A stretch of 64,000 nucleotides of DNA, from contig NZ_FNZN01000007.1 in the NCBI RefSeq assembly GCF_900109345.1, forward strand, positions 115,816-179,815, in the 5' to 3' direction. A program made the translations under genes and the position numbers. Below are positions 29,501 through 37,830 of the stretch, piece after piece (within the stretch, counting starts at the first letter, position 1; every line of letters starts with the position of its first letter). This DNA is from Maribacter orientalis. GTDB lineage: Bacteria > Bacteroidota > Bacteroidia > Flavobacteriales > Flavobacteriaceae. A model generated the notes under the pieces. It was given only the letters and a program-made list of their open reading frames with translations, had not been told where the DNA came from and made no database searches.

Positions 29501-29776
29501 CCCAATAATAATTAACACCCAAGAAAGGTGAAGAACAAGAACTGGCCATTTTTCTAATCGTAGCAAACGATATCTAGAAATGTTTCCTAGAAAATTAATC
29601 ACGAAGAATACCATTATGACTTCGAACCATAAGGCATTATAAATCCAAATACGAGCAGTTTCTGTGCTATACCAACTTTCTATGAAAGTACCGAATGCCA
29701 TTGCAGTTGCAAAAACAATAAACAGAATAGACATTAAACGAGTAGAAAAAAATATTTTTTTGAACATTTCCGTCAT
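26591..29776 (-). CDS. ccsA: ResB/CcsA fusion, cytochrome c biogenesis (system II)
   Basis: About 1061 residues from the ATG at 29776; the ATG at 29767 (MFKKIFFSTRL) is equally plausible and an upstream TTG is not. The N-terminal third is ResB-like (spans near the start, a large periplasmic domain, a span about 435-460); a long periplasmic linker follows; the C-terminal third is CcsA with many spans and the haem-handling motif WGRYWGWDPKETW. System II attaches haem to CxxCH proteins outside the membrane, and the window encodes at least two such clients (the SorB-like cytochrome and the di-haem peroxidase). It is a single-gene transcript. Confidence 0.93.
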   Translation of the reverse strand: MTEMFKKIFFSTRLMSILFIVFATAMAFGTFIESWYSTETARIWIYNALWFEVIMVFFVINFLGNISRYRLLRLEKWPVLVLHLSWVLIIIGAFVTRYISFEGMMPIREGKTEKVFYSDKTYLTVYVDGDIEGEPRRKVLEDDLIVTPEAIKSNLPWKEDFNGEDFKVSYVDFISGAKEGLLPDPSGNNYLKIVEAGDGQRHEHYLEDGKVASIHNVLFALNNNTEGAINIKTTDSIYQIFAPFEGNFMRMADQFQGTLVKDSLQPLQLRSLYNTAGMQFVMPDSLTRGSYGIVEIPNAEKTKFDQDAMILNVSANGESKQVKVLGGKGPSDFSEKIKVGGLDFSVRYGSKIYELPFGIKLNDFIAEKYPGTEKGYASFMSRVTIADERPFDYDIFMNHVLDHEGYRFFQSGFDPDEKGTTLSVNHDFWGTWITYIGYFLLYIGLMGIMFFGKTRFRDLAESLDKIKVKKKKMFGAILLLMAFSFSTYAQEQHSVDDGHGHQPTPSKMQIDSLLKVSMVGKEHADKFGKLVIQDDGGRMKPINTFSSELLRKLSLKDTYLDYNSDQILLSMMMNPAVWYNTEFIALDKKAQNDSIRKIIGIPSGQKYVKATDFFDEKGQYKLEPYLVEATSTTNPNKFQQDFKDANIRLSLLNQALGQDIVKIFPLLDDENNKWISAIEYRGGQYEIRDSLYANFVKNAMPYYLMTLGKAQETGDYEQADKLLAAFQQNQLNHGSEVLPSQNKVNTEVIYNRLDIFNRLYKCYALVGLLMFFTLIFQIFKDRSIWRVAIYFFKGTIIMFFLWHTAGLALRWYISGHAPWSDAYESILYVAWSTMGIGLALGRKSDMTFAATAFVTAMLLWIAHQSWIDPSIANLQPVLDSYWLMIHVAVIVGSYGPLTVGMILGLVSLILMILTTKKNKERMAINIKELTIITELAITTGLVMLTIGNFLGGQWANESWGRYWGWDPKETWALISIMIYAFVIHTRLVPGLRGKWTFNFMSVVAFGSIMMTYFGVNFYLAGLHSYASGAQVITPMFIYYLVAGVLALGGISYWRYKVNFRE

Positions 29777-29902
29777 TGAGAAGAGGCATTGATTTTCAAG
29801 ATGCAAAAATAAGGTCTTTTCATCATTTATGCGTGCCTTTTGTTGCTTTTAAACAACCTAGAGACTGTTAATATTAATACAACACTACTTCAATAAACTT
29901 TG

Positions 29903-29910
29903 TATTTTTG
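29903..29910 (+). promoter_or_regulatory. -7 promoter box (TATTTTTG) abutting a start codon
   Basis: Exact TAnnTTTG match ending 4 bases before the ATG at 29915, so transcription would begin at or within the first codon. No TTG is found at the expected -33 position. Confidence 0.4.
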
Positions 29911-29914
29911 CGGC

Positions 29915-30679
29915 ATGATATCGGTAGTTATAGTAGGAACAGGCAATGTCGCTCAAAATCTTTTTCAAGCTTTTGACAAAGTTGTCGGTGTGGAGATAAA
30001 ACAGGTACTAGGAAGAAATGAAAATCATTTGACCTTTGCCAAGGATAAAGCATCTATTAACACCGATTTTACTCAGTTACCTTCAGCAGACATCTATATT
30101 TTAGCTATATCAGATGATTCAATTGGTTTAGTAGCTGAAAAATTTAAAGATATAGATGGCTTGATTGTTCATACGTCGGGTGCAACATCTTTAGAGATTT
30201 TAAGTAAATGTAAACGAACTGGAATTTTTTATCCCCTTCAAACATTTACAAAAGGTAAAATTATTTCATTCGAAAGTATACCCATATGTATTGAGGCGAA
30301 CAATAAAAAAGACCTTGAACTTTTGCAAAATTTGGGAAAAACCCTAAGCGATACTGTTATAAAAGTAAATTCTGAAAAACGTAAAATTTTACATGTGGCA
30401 GCAGTATTTGTAAATAATTTCACCAATTACATGTATACTATTGGTGCAGAAATTTGCAAAGAAAACAATATCGATTTTAAACTTTTACAACCCTTAATTG
30501 AAGAAACTGCAGCTAAACTAGATGATTTAACCCCTTACGAATCACAAACAGGGCCAGCAAAACGTGGCGACCAAAAAACATTACACAAACACTTACAATT
30601 AATTAAAAAAACACATCAAAGGGAGCTTTATACCCTATTAAGTAACGCAATTAAAGAGAAACATGGAAAAGAGCTATAA
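29915..30679 (+). CDS. Rossmann-like and DUF2520 domain protein
   Basis: 254 residues from the ATG at 29915; the frame runs five codons further to a TTG. The N-terminus ISVVIVGTGNVAQNL is a dinucleotide-binding Rossmann motif, and the C-terminal half (about 125-250, with FVNNFTNYMYTIG) is DUF2520. The architecture resembles NADP-dependent oxidoreductases of the pyrroline-5-carboxylate reductase type, but the substrate is unknown. The last 17 bp overlap kdsC, so this gene leads the DUF2520-kdsC-maf operon. Confidence 0.88.
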   Translation: MISVVIVGTGNVAQNLFQAFDKVVGVEIKQVLGRNENHLTFAKDKASINTDFTQLPSADIYILAISDDSIGLVAEKFKDIDGLIVHTSGATSLEILSKCKRTGIFYPLQTFTKGKIISFESIPICIEANNKKDLELLQNLGKTLSDTVIKVNSEKRKILHVAAVFVNNFTNYMYTIGAEICKENNIDFKLLQPLIEETAAKLDDLTPYESQTGPAKRGDQKTLHKHLQLIKKTHQRELYTLLSNAIKEKHGKEL

Positions 30680-31190
30680 GGAGTATTTAAAAGACATTAC
30701 GACATTCGTTTTTGATGTAGACGGGGTATTCACAGATGGAAGTCTTTTAATTACTACCGATGGTGAAATGCTTCGTAAAATGAGTGTTAAAGATGGTTAT
30801 GCCTTAAAAGTTGCACTTAATAAAGGATATAATGTGTGTATTATAACTGGTGGTACCAATGAAGGTGTTCGTAGCAGATTAAAAGCACTTGGCGTAACTG
30901 ATATCTATATGGGTGCCCACCATAAAATTGATGCTCTCGAAGAGTATATGGATATCTATCATATTGAAGCAGAAAACATTTTATATATGGGTGATGACAT
31001 ACCTGATATTCCACCTATGAAAGTGGTAGCCTTGGCTACTTGTCCTCAAAACGCGGTTGCCGAAGTAAAAAACATAAGTAATTACATATCACATATTAAT
31101 GGCGGTCATGGTTGTGTTCGAGACGTTATTGAACAAGTTTTAAAAGTACGTGGCGATTGGATGAGTCATTTTAGCGCTGCAAACGATTAA
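30663..31190 (+). CDS. kdsC: KdsC-like HAD phosphatase (3-deoxy-D-manno-octulosonate 8-phosphate phosphatase)
   Basis: 175 residues, the usual length. Motif I is FVFDVDGVFTDG (D18, D20), the lysine-bearing segment follows CIITGGTN, and motif III is YMGDDIPDIPPM. KdsC removes phosphate from KDO-8-P during synthesis of the lipopolysaccharide inner core, acting as a tetramer in the cytoplasm. It overlaps the DUF2520 gene by 17 bp and is followed by maf after 2 bp. Other short HAD-IIIA phosphatases share this layout, but the flavobacterial context is standard for kdsC. Confidence 0.88.
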   Translation: MEKSYKEYLKDITTFVFDVDGVFTDGSLLITTDGEMLRKMSVKDGYALKVALNKGYNVCIITGGTNEGVRSRLKALGVTDIYMGAHHKIDALEEYMDIYHIEAENILYMGDDIPDIPPMKVVALATCPQNAVAEVKNISNYISHINGGHGCVRDVIEQVLKVRGDWMSHFSAAND

Positions 31191-31192
31191 TT

Positions 31193-31780
31193 ATGCTGAA
31201 GGAAAAACTTAGAAATCATAATGTAATTTTAGCTTCAGGGTCCCCCAGAAGACAACAGTTTTTCAAAGAAATGGAACTGGATTTTGAGGTACGGCTAAAA
31301 TCGGTAGAAGAGGTTTATCCTTCTAAATTAAAAGCGGCTGAGATATCAGATTATTTAGCTAAATTAAAGGCTAGTGCTTTTAAAAATGAGTTAGAAACTA
31401 AAGATATATTAATTACGTCAGACACAGTGGTTTGGCATAATAATGAATCATTGGCAAAAGCAGCAAATAATACTGAAGCTGAAGTAATGCTTAAAAAATT
31501 ATCTGGAGAATGGCATCAGGTAATCACTTCTGTTTGTTTTACTACAAGCGAACGACAAATTGTACTTAACTCAATAACTGAAGTTAAATTTAAGGATTTA
31601 ACCGATGAAGAAATTCGGTTTTATATTGAAAAATTCACTCCTTTTGATAAAGCAGGTGCATACGGAATTCAAGAATGGATTGGGTTAATTGGCATAGAAG
31701 AAATAAAAGGCTCATATACAAATGTTGTTGGACTACCAACTCAATTAGTTTATGATACATTAACTAAAATGGTAGAGTAA
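31193..31780 (+). CDS. maf: Maf family nucleoside-triphosphate pyrophosphatase
   Basis: 195 residues. The N-terminal ILASGSPRRQQF is the Maf signature, SDTVVWHNN carries the conserved catalytic Asp, and GAYGIQEWIGLIGIEEIKG closes the active site. Maf proteins hydrolyse non-canonical or modified nucleoside triphosphates and have been linked to septum formation. The gene starts 2 bp after kdsC. A lipoprotein gene follows after 31 bp. Confidence 0.93.
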   Translation: MLKEKLRNHNVILASGSPRRQQFFKEMELDFEVRLKSVEEVYPSKLKAAEISDYLAKLKASAFKNELETKDILITSDTVVWHNNESLAKAANNTEAEVMLKKLSGEWHQVITSVCFTTSERQIVLNSITEVKFKDLTDEEIRFYIEKFTPFDKAGAYGIQEWIGLIGIEEIKGSYTNVVGLPTQLVYDTLTKMVE

Positions 31781-31811
31781 AATAAGATTAATACTTTAAA
31801 ACATAGAAATA

Positions 31812-32759
31812 ATGAATAATCTAAAACACAATTCGATACTTAACATTATTTTCGGAATAGTATTATTACTAGCCTCATGTAGAGAAAAATCTTTAGAAAA
31901 GAGCGATTCGTCGGCCGAAGGTACCATGGAAAAAGAAAACGAAGCACCTAAAAAACAGCTTTCACAAGAATTCAAAGATTATTGGTACAAGGGCACAGCA
32001 GAAATAACCTCTTATTCATTACAACAAGCTAGGTATGGCGAAATAAGAGAAGGAAATGCTGTAATGATATTCGTTACCGAACCATTTTTACCTGGTCTAC
32101 AAGTAAAAGCTGATACAAATGACAGTAATAATATTCCCGTACTCAAACTTAATGCTACTAAAAATTATATTACAGGAATTTACCCTTATTCCATTATGAC
32201 AAGTAGTTTTTATCCTGTTCATGATAACCAACATGCGCTGAAACTTTCGTTTTCTTCTCAAGAATGGTGTGGTCATGTTTATGCCCAACTAAATAACCGG
32301 GGTAATTTTGAAATTATGTCACACTCCTATTTTGGCTCTGAAGCAGATCAAGATTATCATTTAGATAAAGCTAATCTTGAAAATGAAATTTGGAACAAAA
32401 TCAGAATCAATCCTGCAAATTTACCTATTGGTGAATTGACAATGATTCCTTCCTTAGAATTTGTAAGGTTAACACATAAAGAACTTAAGGCATACAACGC
32501 AATCACCAACTTAACAGAAGCTGATAGTATAAATACATACGAAATTAGCTATCCAGATTTAGAACGTACTTTAAAAATTAATTTTCGGAGTGAATTTCCT
32601 TACACTATTGAAAGCTGGACGGATACTTACAAAGATGGTTTTGGAGAAAAAGCTAAAGTTTTAACCTCTACAGCAACAATAATTAACAGGATTACAACAC
32701 CCTATTGGCAGCAAAATTCGAATAAGGATTTATCTTTGCGCGACAGTTTAGGATTATAA
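31812..32759 (+). CDS. Lipoprotein of unknown function downstream of maf
   Basis: 315 residues with lipobox LLASCREKS (lipid Cys about 23), then an acidic linker and a mixed alpha/beta body containing YWYKGTAEITSYSLQQARYG and SSQEWCGHVYAQLN. Proteins of this kind in flavobacteria are sometimes labelled septum formation inhibitor Maf, but that label comes from the adjacent gene; no Maf motif is present. It probably sits in the periplasmic face of a membrane. Function unknown. The MscS-like gene starts 4 bp after its stop. Confidence 0.75.
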   Translation: MNNLKHNSILNIIFGIVLLLASCREKSLEKSDSSAEGTMEKENEAPKKQLSQEFKDYWYKGTAEITSYSLQQARYGEIREGNAVMIFVTEPFLPGLQVKADTNDSNNIPVLKLNATKNYITGIYPYSIMTSSFYPVHDNQHALKLSFSSQEWCGHVYAQLNNRGNFEIMSHSYFGSEADQDYHLDKANLENEIWNKIRINPANLPIGELTMIPSLEFVRLTHKELKAYNAITNLTEADSINTYEISYPDLERTLKINFRSEFPYTIESWTDTYKDGFGEKAKVLTSTATIINRITTPYWQQNSNKDLSLRDSLGL

Positions 32760-32763
32760 CTTT

Positions 32764-33342
32764 ATGAAAAACTTTATTGCCAATCATCACAATGAGCTTA
32801 TCTATAGCCTTGTTGTTTTTATCGTTATTCTTATATTAAAATTTCTTTTTTCCGCTGCGGTAAGAAAAGTTAGCAAAATCAGTGATTTCAATCCTGTTCG
32901 TACCAATTTAATCCTCAAATTCATTAATATTGGGTTAACCATTATTGCTGTTGTCGCACTCACTTTAGTGTGGAGTGTAAATTATAAGGATTTAGGCGTT
33001 TTGTTATCCTCAGTATTTGCTGTTATAGGTGTTGCATTATTTGCCCAATGGTCAATACTTAGTAATATCACTGCAGGCGTTATCATCTTTTTCTCCTTTC
33101 CATTTAAAATAGGAAACACCATCCGTATTTTAGACAAAGAGTTAACCGACCCAAATTCGACGGAGCTAGATTCTTTTGTAATTGAAGATATTAGGGCTTT
33201 TCACCTTCATTTAAGAAGAAATAATGGGGAGATTCTTACCTATCCCAATAACTTAGTTCTTCAGAAAGGTGTTATTCTAATTTCCACCTATCAACAAGGT
33301 GAATTTTTAAATACCGATGAAGATGAAGAACAAACGATTTGA
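32764..33342 (+). CDS. Small MscS-type mechanosensitive channel
   Basis: 192 residues. Two or three N-terminal spans (about 12-30, 55-75, 78-105) are followed by a beta domain containing FPFKIGNTIRIL and a segment on transmission of the signal, VIEDIRAFHLHLRRNNGEILTYPNN, that is typical of MscS family channels. It is shorter than E. coli MscS (286) and lacks most of the C-terminal vestibule. Expected role: release of solutes on hypo-osmotic shock. It is likely co-transcribed with the upstream lipoprotein. Confidence 0.85.
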   Translation: MKNFIANHHNELIYSLVVFIVILILKFLFSAAVRKVSKISDFNPVRTNLILKFINIGLTIIAVVALTLVWSVNYKDLGVLLSSVFAVIGVALFAQWSILSNITAGVIIFFSFPFKIGNTIRILDKELTDPNSTELDSFVIEDIRAFHLHLRRNNGEILTYPNNLVLQKGVILISTYQQGEFLNTDEDEEQTI

Positions 33343-33389
33343 TTCTGTTAAAGAAGTCGTAAAAAAGCCCTGTTAGGTACGAATCTTAT

Positions 33390-33397
33390 TATATTTG
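33390..33397 (+). promoter_or_regulatory. -7 promoter box (TATATTTG) before the PIG-L gene
   Basis: Exact TAnnTTTG match ending 25 bp before the ATG at 33423, leaving a short leader. No TTG at the expected distance. Confidence 0.45.
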
Positions 33398-33422
33398 GAT
33401 TTACTACCAAAACCATCCAAAA

Positions 33423-35954
33423 ATGCGCCGAATATTATGGTTTATAACCTGTTTCCTAATTGTATTAAATACTCTTTCCGCTCAGGCACCAAGAAATAGC
33501 TCACCTGCAGATATTTATCATTCCATTCAAAAATTGAACTTTTTAGGTTCTGCATTATATATTGCTGCTCACCCAGATGATGAGAACACTCGTTTAATTT
33601 CCTTTTTATCAAATAATAACAAGGCAAGAACAGGGTATCTTTCGTTAACCAGAGGTGATGGAGGTCAAAATTTAATTGGGCCTGAATTACGTGAACTATT
33701 AGGTGTATTACGAACGCAAGAATTGCTTGCGGCAAGACGAGTAGACGGCGGTGAACAATTCTTTACCCGTGCAAATGATTTTGGATATTCGAAACAACCT
33801 AGTGAAACTCTCGAAATATGGAATAAAGAAGCCATTTTAGGAGATGTGGTAAAAGCAATTCGAAAATTCAGACCCGATGTTATCATTAATAGGTTTGATC
33901 ATAGAACACCAGGTAGCACTCATGGTCATCATACTTCTTCAGCTATGTTAAGCTTTGAAGCCTTTGACCTTGCAAATGATGCAAGTGCATATCCCAATCA
34001 ACTAAAGACTACGAGTACTTGGCAACCAAAACGTTTGTTTTTCAATACTTCGTGGTGGTTTTATGGTAGTGAAGAGAATTTTGAGAAGGCCGACAAATCT
34101 AAAATGCTAAATATGGATGTTGGTGTTTATTATCCTATGTTGGGTATGTCGAATAACGAAATAGCTTCCATAGCAAGTAGCCAACATTTATGTCAAGGTT
34201 TTGGAAGATTAACTTCAAGAGGCTCTGAAAATGAATATATAGAATTATTAAAAGGTGATTTGCCAGAGGATAAAAACAATATTTTCGATGGCATAGACAC
34301 TAGCTGGTCAAGAATTGAAGGCGGTAAAGCCATTGGGGAAATTCTATATGGCATTCAAAACAATTTCAATTTTAAAAACCCAACAACTCATTTACCTGCC
34401 TTATTAAAAGCTTACCAATTACTTCAGAAAACCACTGACGAACATTGGAAGGAGCTTAAAAACAAGGAATTAACAAATATAATAACAGCCATTTCTGGAT
34501 TATACTTAGAAGCTTTTACAGAAACACCATATGCAAACCCTGGTGAAACCGTTGATGTACAATTGCAATCTTTAAATCGAAGTACTGCTAATGTAAAAAT
34601 TAATTCTGTTTTCATTAATAATCAAGATATGGCTATTAATGATGTTGTTTTAAAGAATAATGAACCTTTTAAAGAAAAAGTAATTCTAAAAATACCTACA
34701 TCTACAGAATTTACTAGCCCCTATTGGTTAATGGAAAAAGGTACACTCGGTACTTATACCGTAAACAATAGTGACTTAATAGGAAAGCCAGAAACACCTA
34801 GAGCTTTTATAACAACATTTAATCTAGATTTTAATGGCATTATTATTCCTATAACCAAAGCGGTTATATTTAAATATGCTAAGCCAGAAAAAGGAGAAAT
34901 ATATCAGCCTTTTGAAATAATACCCGAGGCTACAGCTAGTTTTGCTGATAAGGTTTTAATTTTCGCTGACGCGTCTTCAAAAAGAATTCCTGTTATCGTT
35001 AAAGCACACCATGACAGCATCTCTGGTACTATTGAATTAAAGTATGGGGCAGATTGGCAAATAGATAAAAAATCCCAATCTTTTTTCATTGCAAAAAAAG
35101 GAGATGAAAAAACAGTTTATTTTAATTTGAGTCCACCCTCCTTAGAAAATGAAAGCACTATCTCCCCTATCATAAAATTAAATGGTAAAGAGATGACAAA
35201 GGAGTTAGTAACTATTGATTATGACCATGTACCTACCCAAACAGTACTTTTACCTTCGGAAGCAAAAGTAGTTCGCTTGAACATACAGAAGGCAGGGGAT
35301 AATATAGGTTATATTATGGGTGCTGGCGACGAAGTACCTACTAGTTTAGAACAAATTGGCTATAATGTTCAGATAATTGACCCAACTACAATTACTACAG
35401 AATCATTAGCAAAATATGATGCTGTAGTGTTAGGCATACGCGCCTATAACGTTGTTGACGAATTAAAATTCAAACAGCGCTTTATACTCGATTATGCTAA
35501 AAACGGTGGTACCGTTATTGTGCAATATAATACTGCAAGTAGATGGGGTAGCCAATTTGAAAATATAGCTCCGTATGAACTAGAAATTTCTAGAGATCGT
35601 GTTACAAATGAAAATTCTGATGTCGAAATAATTGCAAAAGAAAATTCGTTAGTAAATTTCCCTAATAAAATCAATCAAGATGATTTTAAAGGATGGGTTC
35701 AAGAAAGAGGTTTATATTTCCCAAATAAATGGAGTTCAGAATTCACTCCTATTTTAAGTATGCATGATAAAGACGAAGAAATAACAAAAGGAAGCTTATT
35801 AATTGCCCCTTACGGAAAGGGAAACTATATTTATACCGGACTTAGTTTTTTTAGGGAATTGCCAGTTGGTGTACCTGGAGCTTATAAATTATTCTCAAAT
35901 ATGCTCTCTGTAGGCAAGAATAAAGTTGAGGTTAAAGAGAATATAAAGGGATGA
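33423..35954 (+). CDS. PIG-L family deacetylase with C-terminal amidotransferase-like domain, secreted
   Basis: 843 residues. The signal peptide ends at LSAQ (about 21). The PIG-L/LmbE domain (about 42-290) has AAHPDDENTR (H50, D52, D53) and RFDHRTPGSTHGHH. A middle beta-rich part (about 370-600) looks like immunoglobulin-type domains, and the C-terminal part (about 615-835, GIRAYNVVDELKFKQRF and GGTVIVQYN) resembles the ThuA/class I glutamine amidotransferase-like fold. Probably a periplasmic sugar deacetylase; the sugar is unknown. The stop overlaps the ATG of a 37-residue membrane peptide (ATGA), and a symporter and galactokinase follow. Confidence 0.87.
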   Translation: MRRILWFITCFLIVLNTLSAQAPRNSSPADIYHSIQKLNFLGSALYIAAHPDDENTRLISFLSNNNKARTGYLSLTRGDGGQNLIGPELRELLGVLRTQELLAARRVDGGEQFFTRANDFGYSKQPSETLEIWNKEAILGDVVKAIRKFRPDVIINRFDHRTPGSTHGHHTSSAMLSFEAFDLANDASAYPNQLKTTSTWQPKRLFFNTSWWFYGSEENFEKADKSKMLNMDVGVYYPMLGMSNNEIASIASSQHLCQGFGRLTSRGSENEYIELLKGDLPEDKNNIFDGIDTSWSRIEGGKAIGEILYGIQNNFNFKNPTTHLPALLKAYQLLQKTTDEHWKELKNKELTNIITAISGLYLEAFTETPYANPGETVDVQLQSLNRSTANVKINSVFINNQDMAINDVVLKNNEPFKEKVILKIPTSTEFTSPYWLMEKGTLGTYTVNNSDLIGKPETPRAFITTFNLDFNGIIIPITKAVIFKYAKPEKGEIYQPFEIIPEATASFADKVLIFADASSKRIPVIVKAHHDSISGTIELKYGADWQIDKKSQSFFIAKKGDEKTVYFNLSPPSLENESTISPIIKLNGKEMTKELVTIDYDHVPTQTVLLPSEAKVVRLNIQKAGDNIGYIMGAGDEVPTSLEQIGYNVQIIDPTTITTESLAKYDAVVLGIRAYNVVDELKFKQRFILDYAKNGGTVIVQYNTASRWGSQFENIAPYELEISRDRVTNENSDVEIIAKENSLVNFPNKINQDDFKGWVQERGLYFPNKWSSEFTPILSMHDKDEEITKGSLLIAPYGKGNYIYTGLSFFRELPVGVPGAYKLFSNMLSVGKNKVEVKENIKG

Positions 35955-36064
35955 AAACAGAACGAGACGAAAATGCAACTTGGAAAAAAGAGTATACCAT
36001 ACTTCTGGTGCTCAATTTAATATATATCCTTATTTTCTATTACATTATGACTTCATTCAACTAA
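35951..36064 (+). CDS. 37-residue single-span membrane peptide coupled to a symporter
   Basis: A short ORF with a charged N-terminus (MKTERDENATWKKEYT) and one hydrophobic span (about 17-33). Its ATG overlaps the PIG-L stop as ATGA and its stop is one base from the ATG of the sodium:solute symporter, so there is no intergenic space on either side. That packing argues that it is translated. The role is unknown; it could be a small accessory subunit or stabiliser of the symporter, as other transporters have. Confidence 0.65.
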   Translation: MKTERDENATWKKEYTILLVLNLIYILIFYYIMTSFN

Positions 36065-36065
36065 T

Positions 36066-37799
36066 ATGAAAGAATTAGATTGGATTATTTTGGCCAGCAC
36101 CTTGCTCTTTATCGTTATATACGGAGTTTGGAAAACTAAAGGAAGCAAAAACGTCGACGATTACGTACGTGGTGGCAACGACTCTAAATGGTGGACCATT
36201 GGTTTATCTGTAATGGCCACACAAGCAAGTGCAATCACTTTTTTATCGACACCGGGTCAAGCATTTCATGATGGAATGGGCTTTGTACAATTTTACTTTG
36301 GCCTTCCTTTTGCCATGATTATTATATGCTTGGTATTCATTCCGTTGTACCATAAAATGAAGGTTTACACGGCATACGAATTTCTTGAAAATAGATTTGA
36401 TATTAAAACTAGATCTTTAACTGCTGTTTTATTTTTAATTCAAAGAGGTCTTGCCGCCGGTATCACCATTTTCGCTCCTTCTATAATTCTCTCTGCCGTA
36501 TTAGGTTGGGATTTGCGTACCCTGAATGTTATTATAGGAACCCTAGTAATCATATATACTGTTTCAGGAGGAACAAAAGCTGTTAGCGTTACACAAAAGC
36601 AACAGATGTTCATCATTATGACAGGTATGTTCATCACCTTCTTTTTCATTTTAGGTTATCTACCATCAGACATTACCTTCAGTAAAGCGATGAAAATCGC
36701 AGGTGCCAGTAATAAACTTGAAATTTTGAATTTCGATTTAGATACTTCTAGCCGATATACATTCTGGAGTGGTATTACAGGTGGGTTGTTTTTATTTCTA
36801 GCATACTTTGGCACGGACCAAAGTCAGGTACAGCGTTATTTAACGGGTAAATCAGTAAGAGAGAGTCAATTAGGACTTGTTTTTAATGCAATTTTTAAAA
36901 TACCTATGCAGTTTTTCATTCTGTTGGTAGGGGTTATGGTTTTTGTTTTCTATCAATATAATCCATCCCCATTGAACTTTAATCCATCTGCAACCCAAGC
37001 AGTCATGAATTCACCATATGCCAATGATTATAAAATTTTACAAGAAGGTCAAATTGCATTAGAGGCCGAGAAAAGAATCGCACAGAACAAATTTTCATCG
37101 GCTCTTGAAATAAAAGAATATACTGCAGTTGAAGAAGCCAAAAATCAAATTATCCGTATCAATCAAAAAGATAGCACCAATCGTATAGCTGCAAAATCAC
37201 TGATAAGCCAAGCAAATGATGTGGTAGAAACAAATGATAAGGATTATGTTTTCATCCATTTTATACTAAATAATTTACCGACCGGTTTGGTGGGGTTATT
37301 ATTGGCAGTAATTCTTTCTGCTGCCATGTCGTCCACAGCCTCTGAACTAAATGCGCTCGGCACTGTTACAGCTTTAGATTTATATAAGCGTAATATGTCA
37401 CGTAATTTTACGGAAGCACATTATGTTAAGGCTTCAAAATACTTTACGCTATTATGGGGTATAGTGGCAATTTCCATAGCTAGTGTTGCCAATCTTTTTG
37501 ATAATTTAATTCAATTAGTTAATATAATAGGTAGTATCTTTTATGGTAATGTTTTAGGTATCTTTCTTATTGCCTTCTTTATCAAATTTATTAAGGGAAA
37601 CGCCGTATTTTTTGCTGCCATAGTAACACAAATCATAATCTGCATCATTTATTATTACTTAATACACATATATCCTTCGGGTCAGGAAAAATTAGGTTAT
37701 TTATGGCTTAACTTTTTCGGTGCCGCTATTGTAATACTTATTTCATTTGTGTTTGAAGCGTTTGATAGAATGTTAAAAAAACCACTTCCTTCAATTTAA
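36066..37799 (+). CDS. Sodium:solute symporter (SSS family)
   Basis: 577 residues with about 13-14 membrane spans. Typical SSS segments are VATQASAITFLSTPGQ-like MATQASAITFLSTPG in the second span, YTVSGGTKAVSVTQKQQ, and LAVILSAAMSSTASELNALG. A soluble insert (about 300-385) rich in charged residues sits between two late spans. It is flanked by a PIG-L deacetylase, the small membrane peptide and galactokinase, so a sugar such as galactose is the most likely substrate, carried with sodium. Substrate is inferred from context. Confidence 0.88.
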   Translation: MKELDWIILASTLLFIVIYGVWKTKGSKNVDDYVRGGNDSKWWTIGLSVMATQASAITFLSTPGQAFHDGMGFVQFYFGLPFAMIIICLVFIPLYHKMKVYTAYEFLENRFDIKTRSLTAVLFLIQRGLAAGITIFAPSIILSAVLGWDLRTLNVIIGTLVIIYTVSGGTKAVSVTQKQQMFIIMTGMFITFFFILGYLPSDITFSKAMKIAGASNKLEILNFDLDTSSRYTFWSGITGGLFLFLAYFGTDQSQVQRYLTGKSVRESQLGLVFNAIFKIPMQFFILLVGVMVFVFYQYNPSPLNFNPSATQAVMNSPYANDYKILQEGQIALEAEKRIAQNKFSSALEIKEYTAVEEAKNQIIRINQKDSTNRIAAKSLISQANDVVETNDKDYVFIHFILNNLPTGLVGLLLAVILSAAMSSTASELNALGTVTALDLYKRNMSRNFTEAHYVKASKYFTLLWGIVAISIASVANLFDNLIQLVNIIGSIFYGNVLGIFLIAFFIKFIKGNAVFFAAIVTQIIICIIYYYLIHIYPSGQEKLGYLWLNFFGAAIVILISFVFEAFDRMLKKPLPSI

Positions 37800-37830
37800 C
37801 AAACCCCATATATTTTACATAACCCCGTAA

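Noticed and set aside
31812..32759. Annotation as septum formation inhibitor Maf
   Set aside because: No Maf motif; the name is transferred from the neighbouring maf gene. Reported as a lipoprotein of unknown function.
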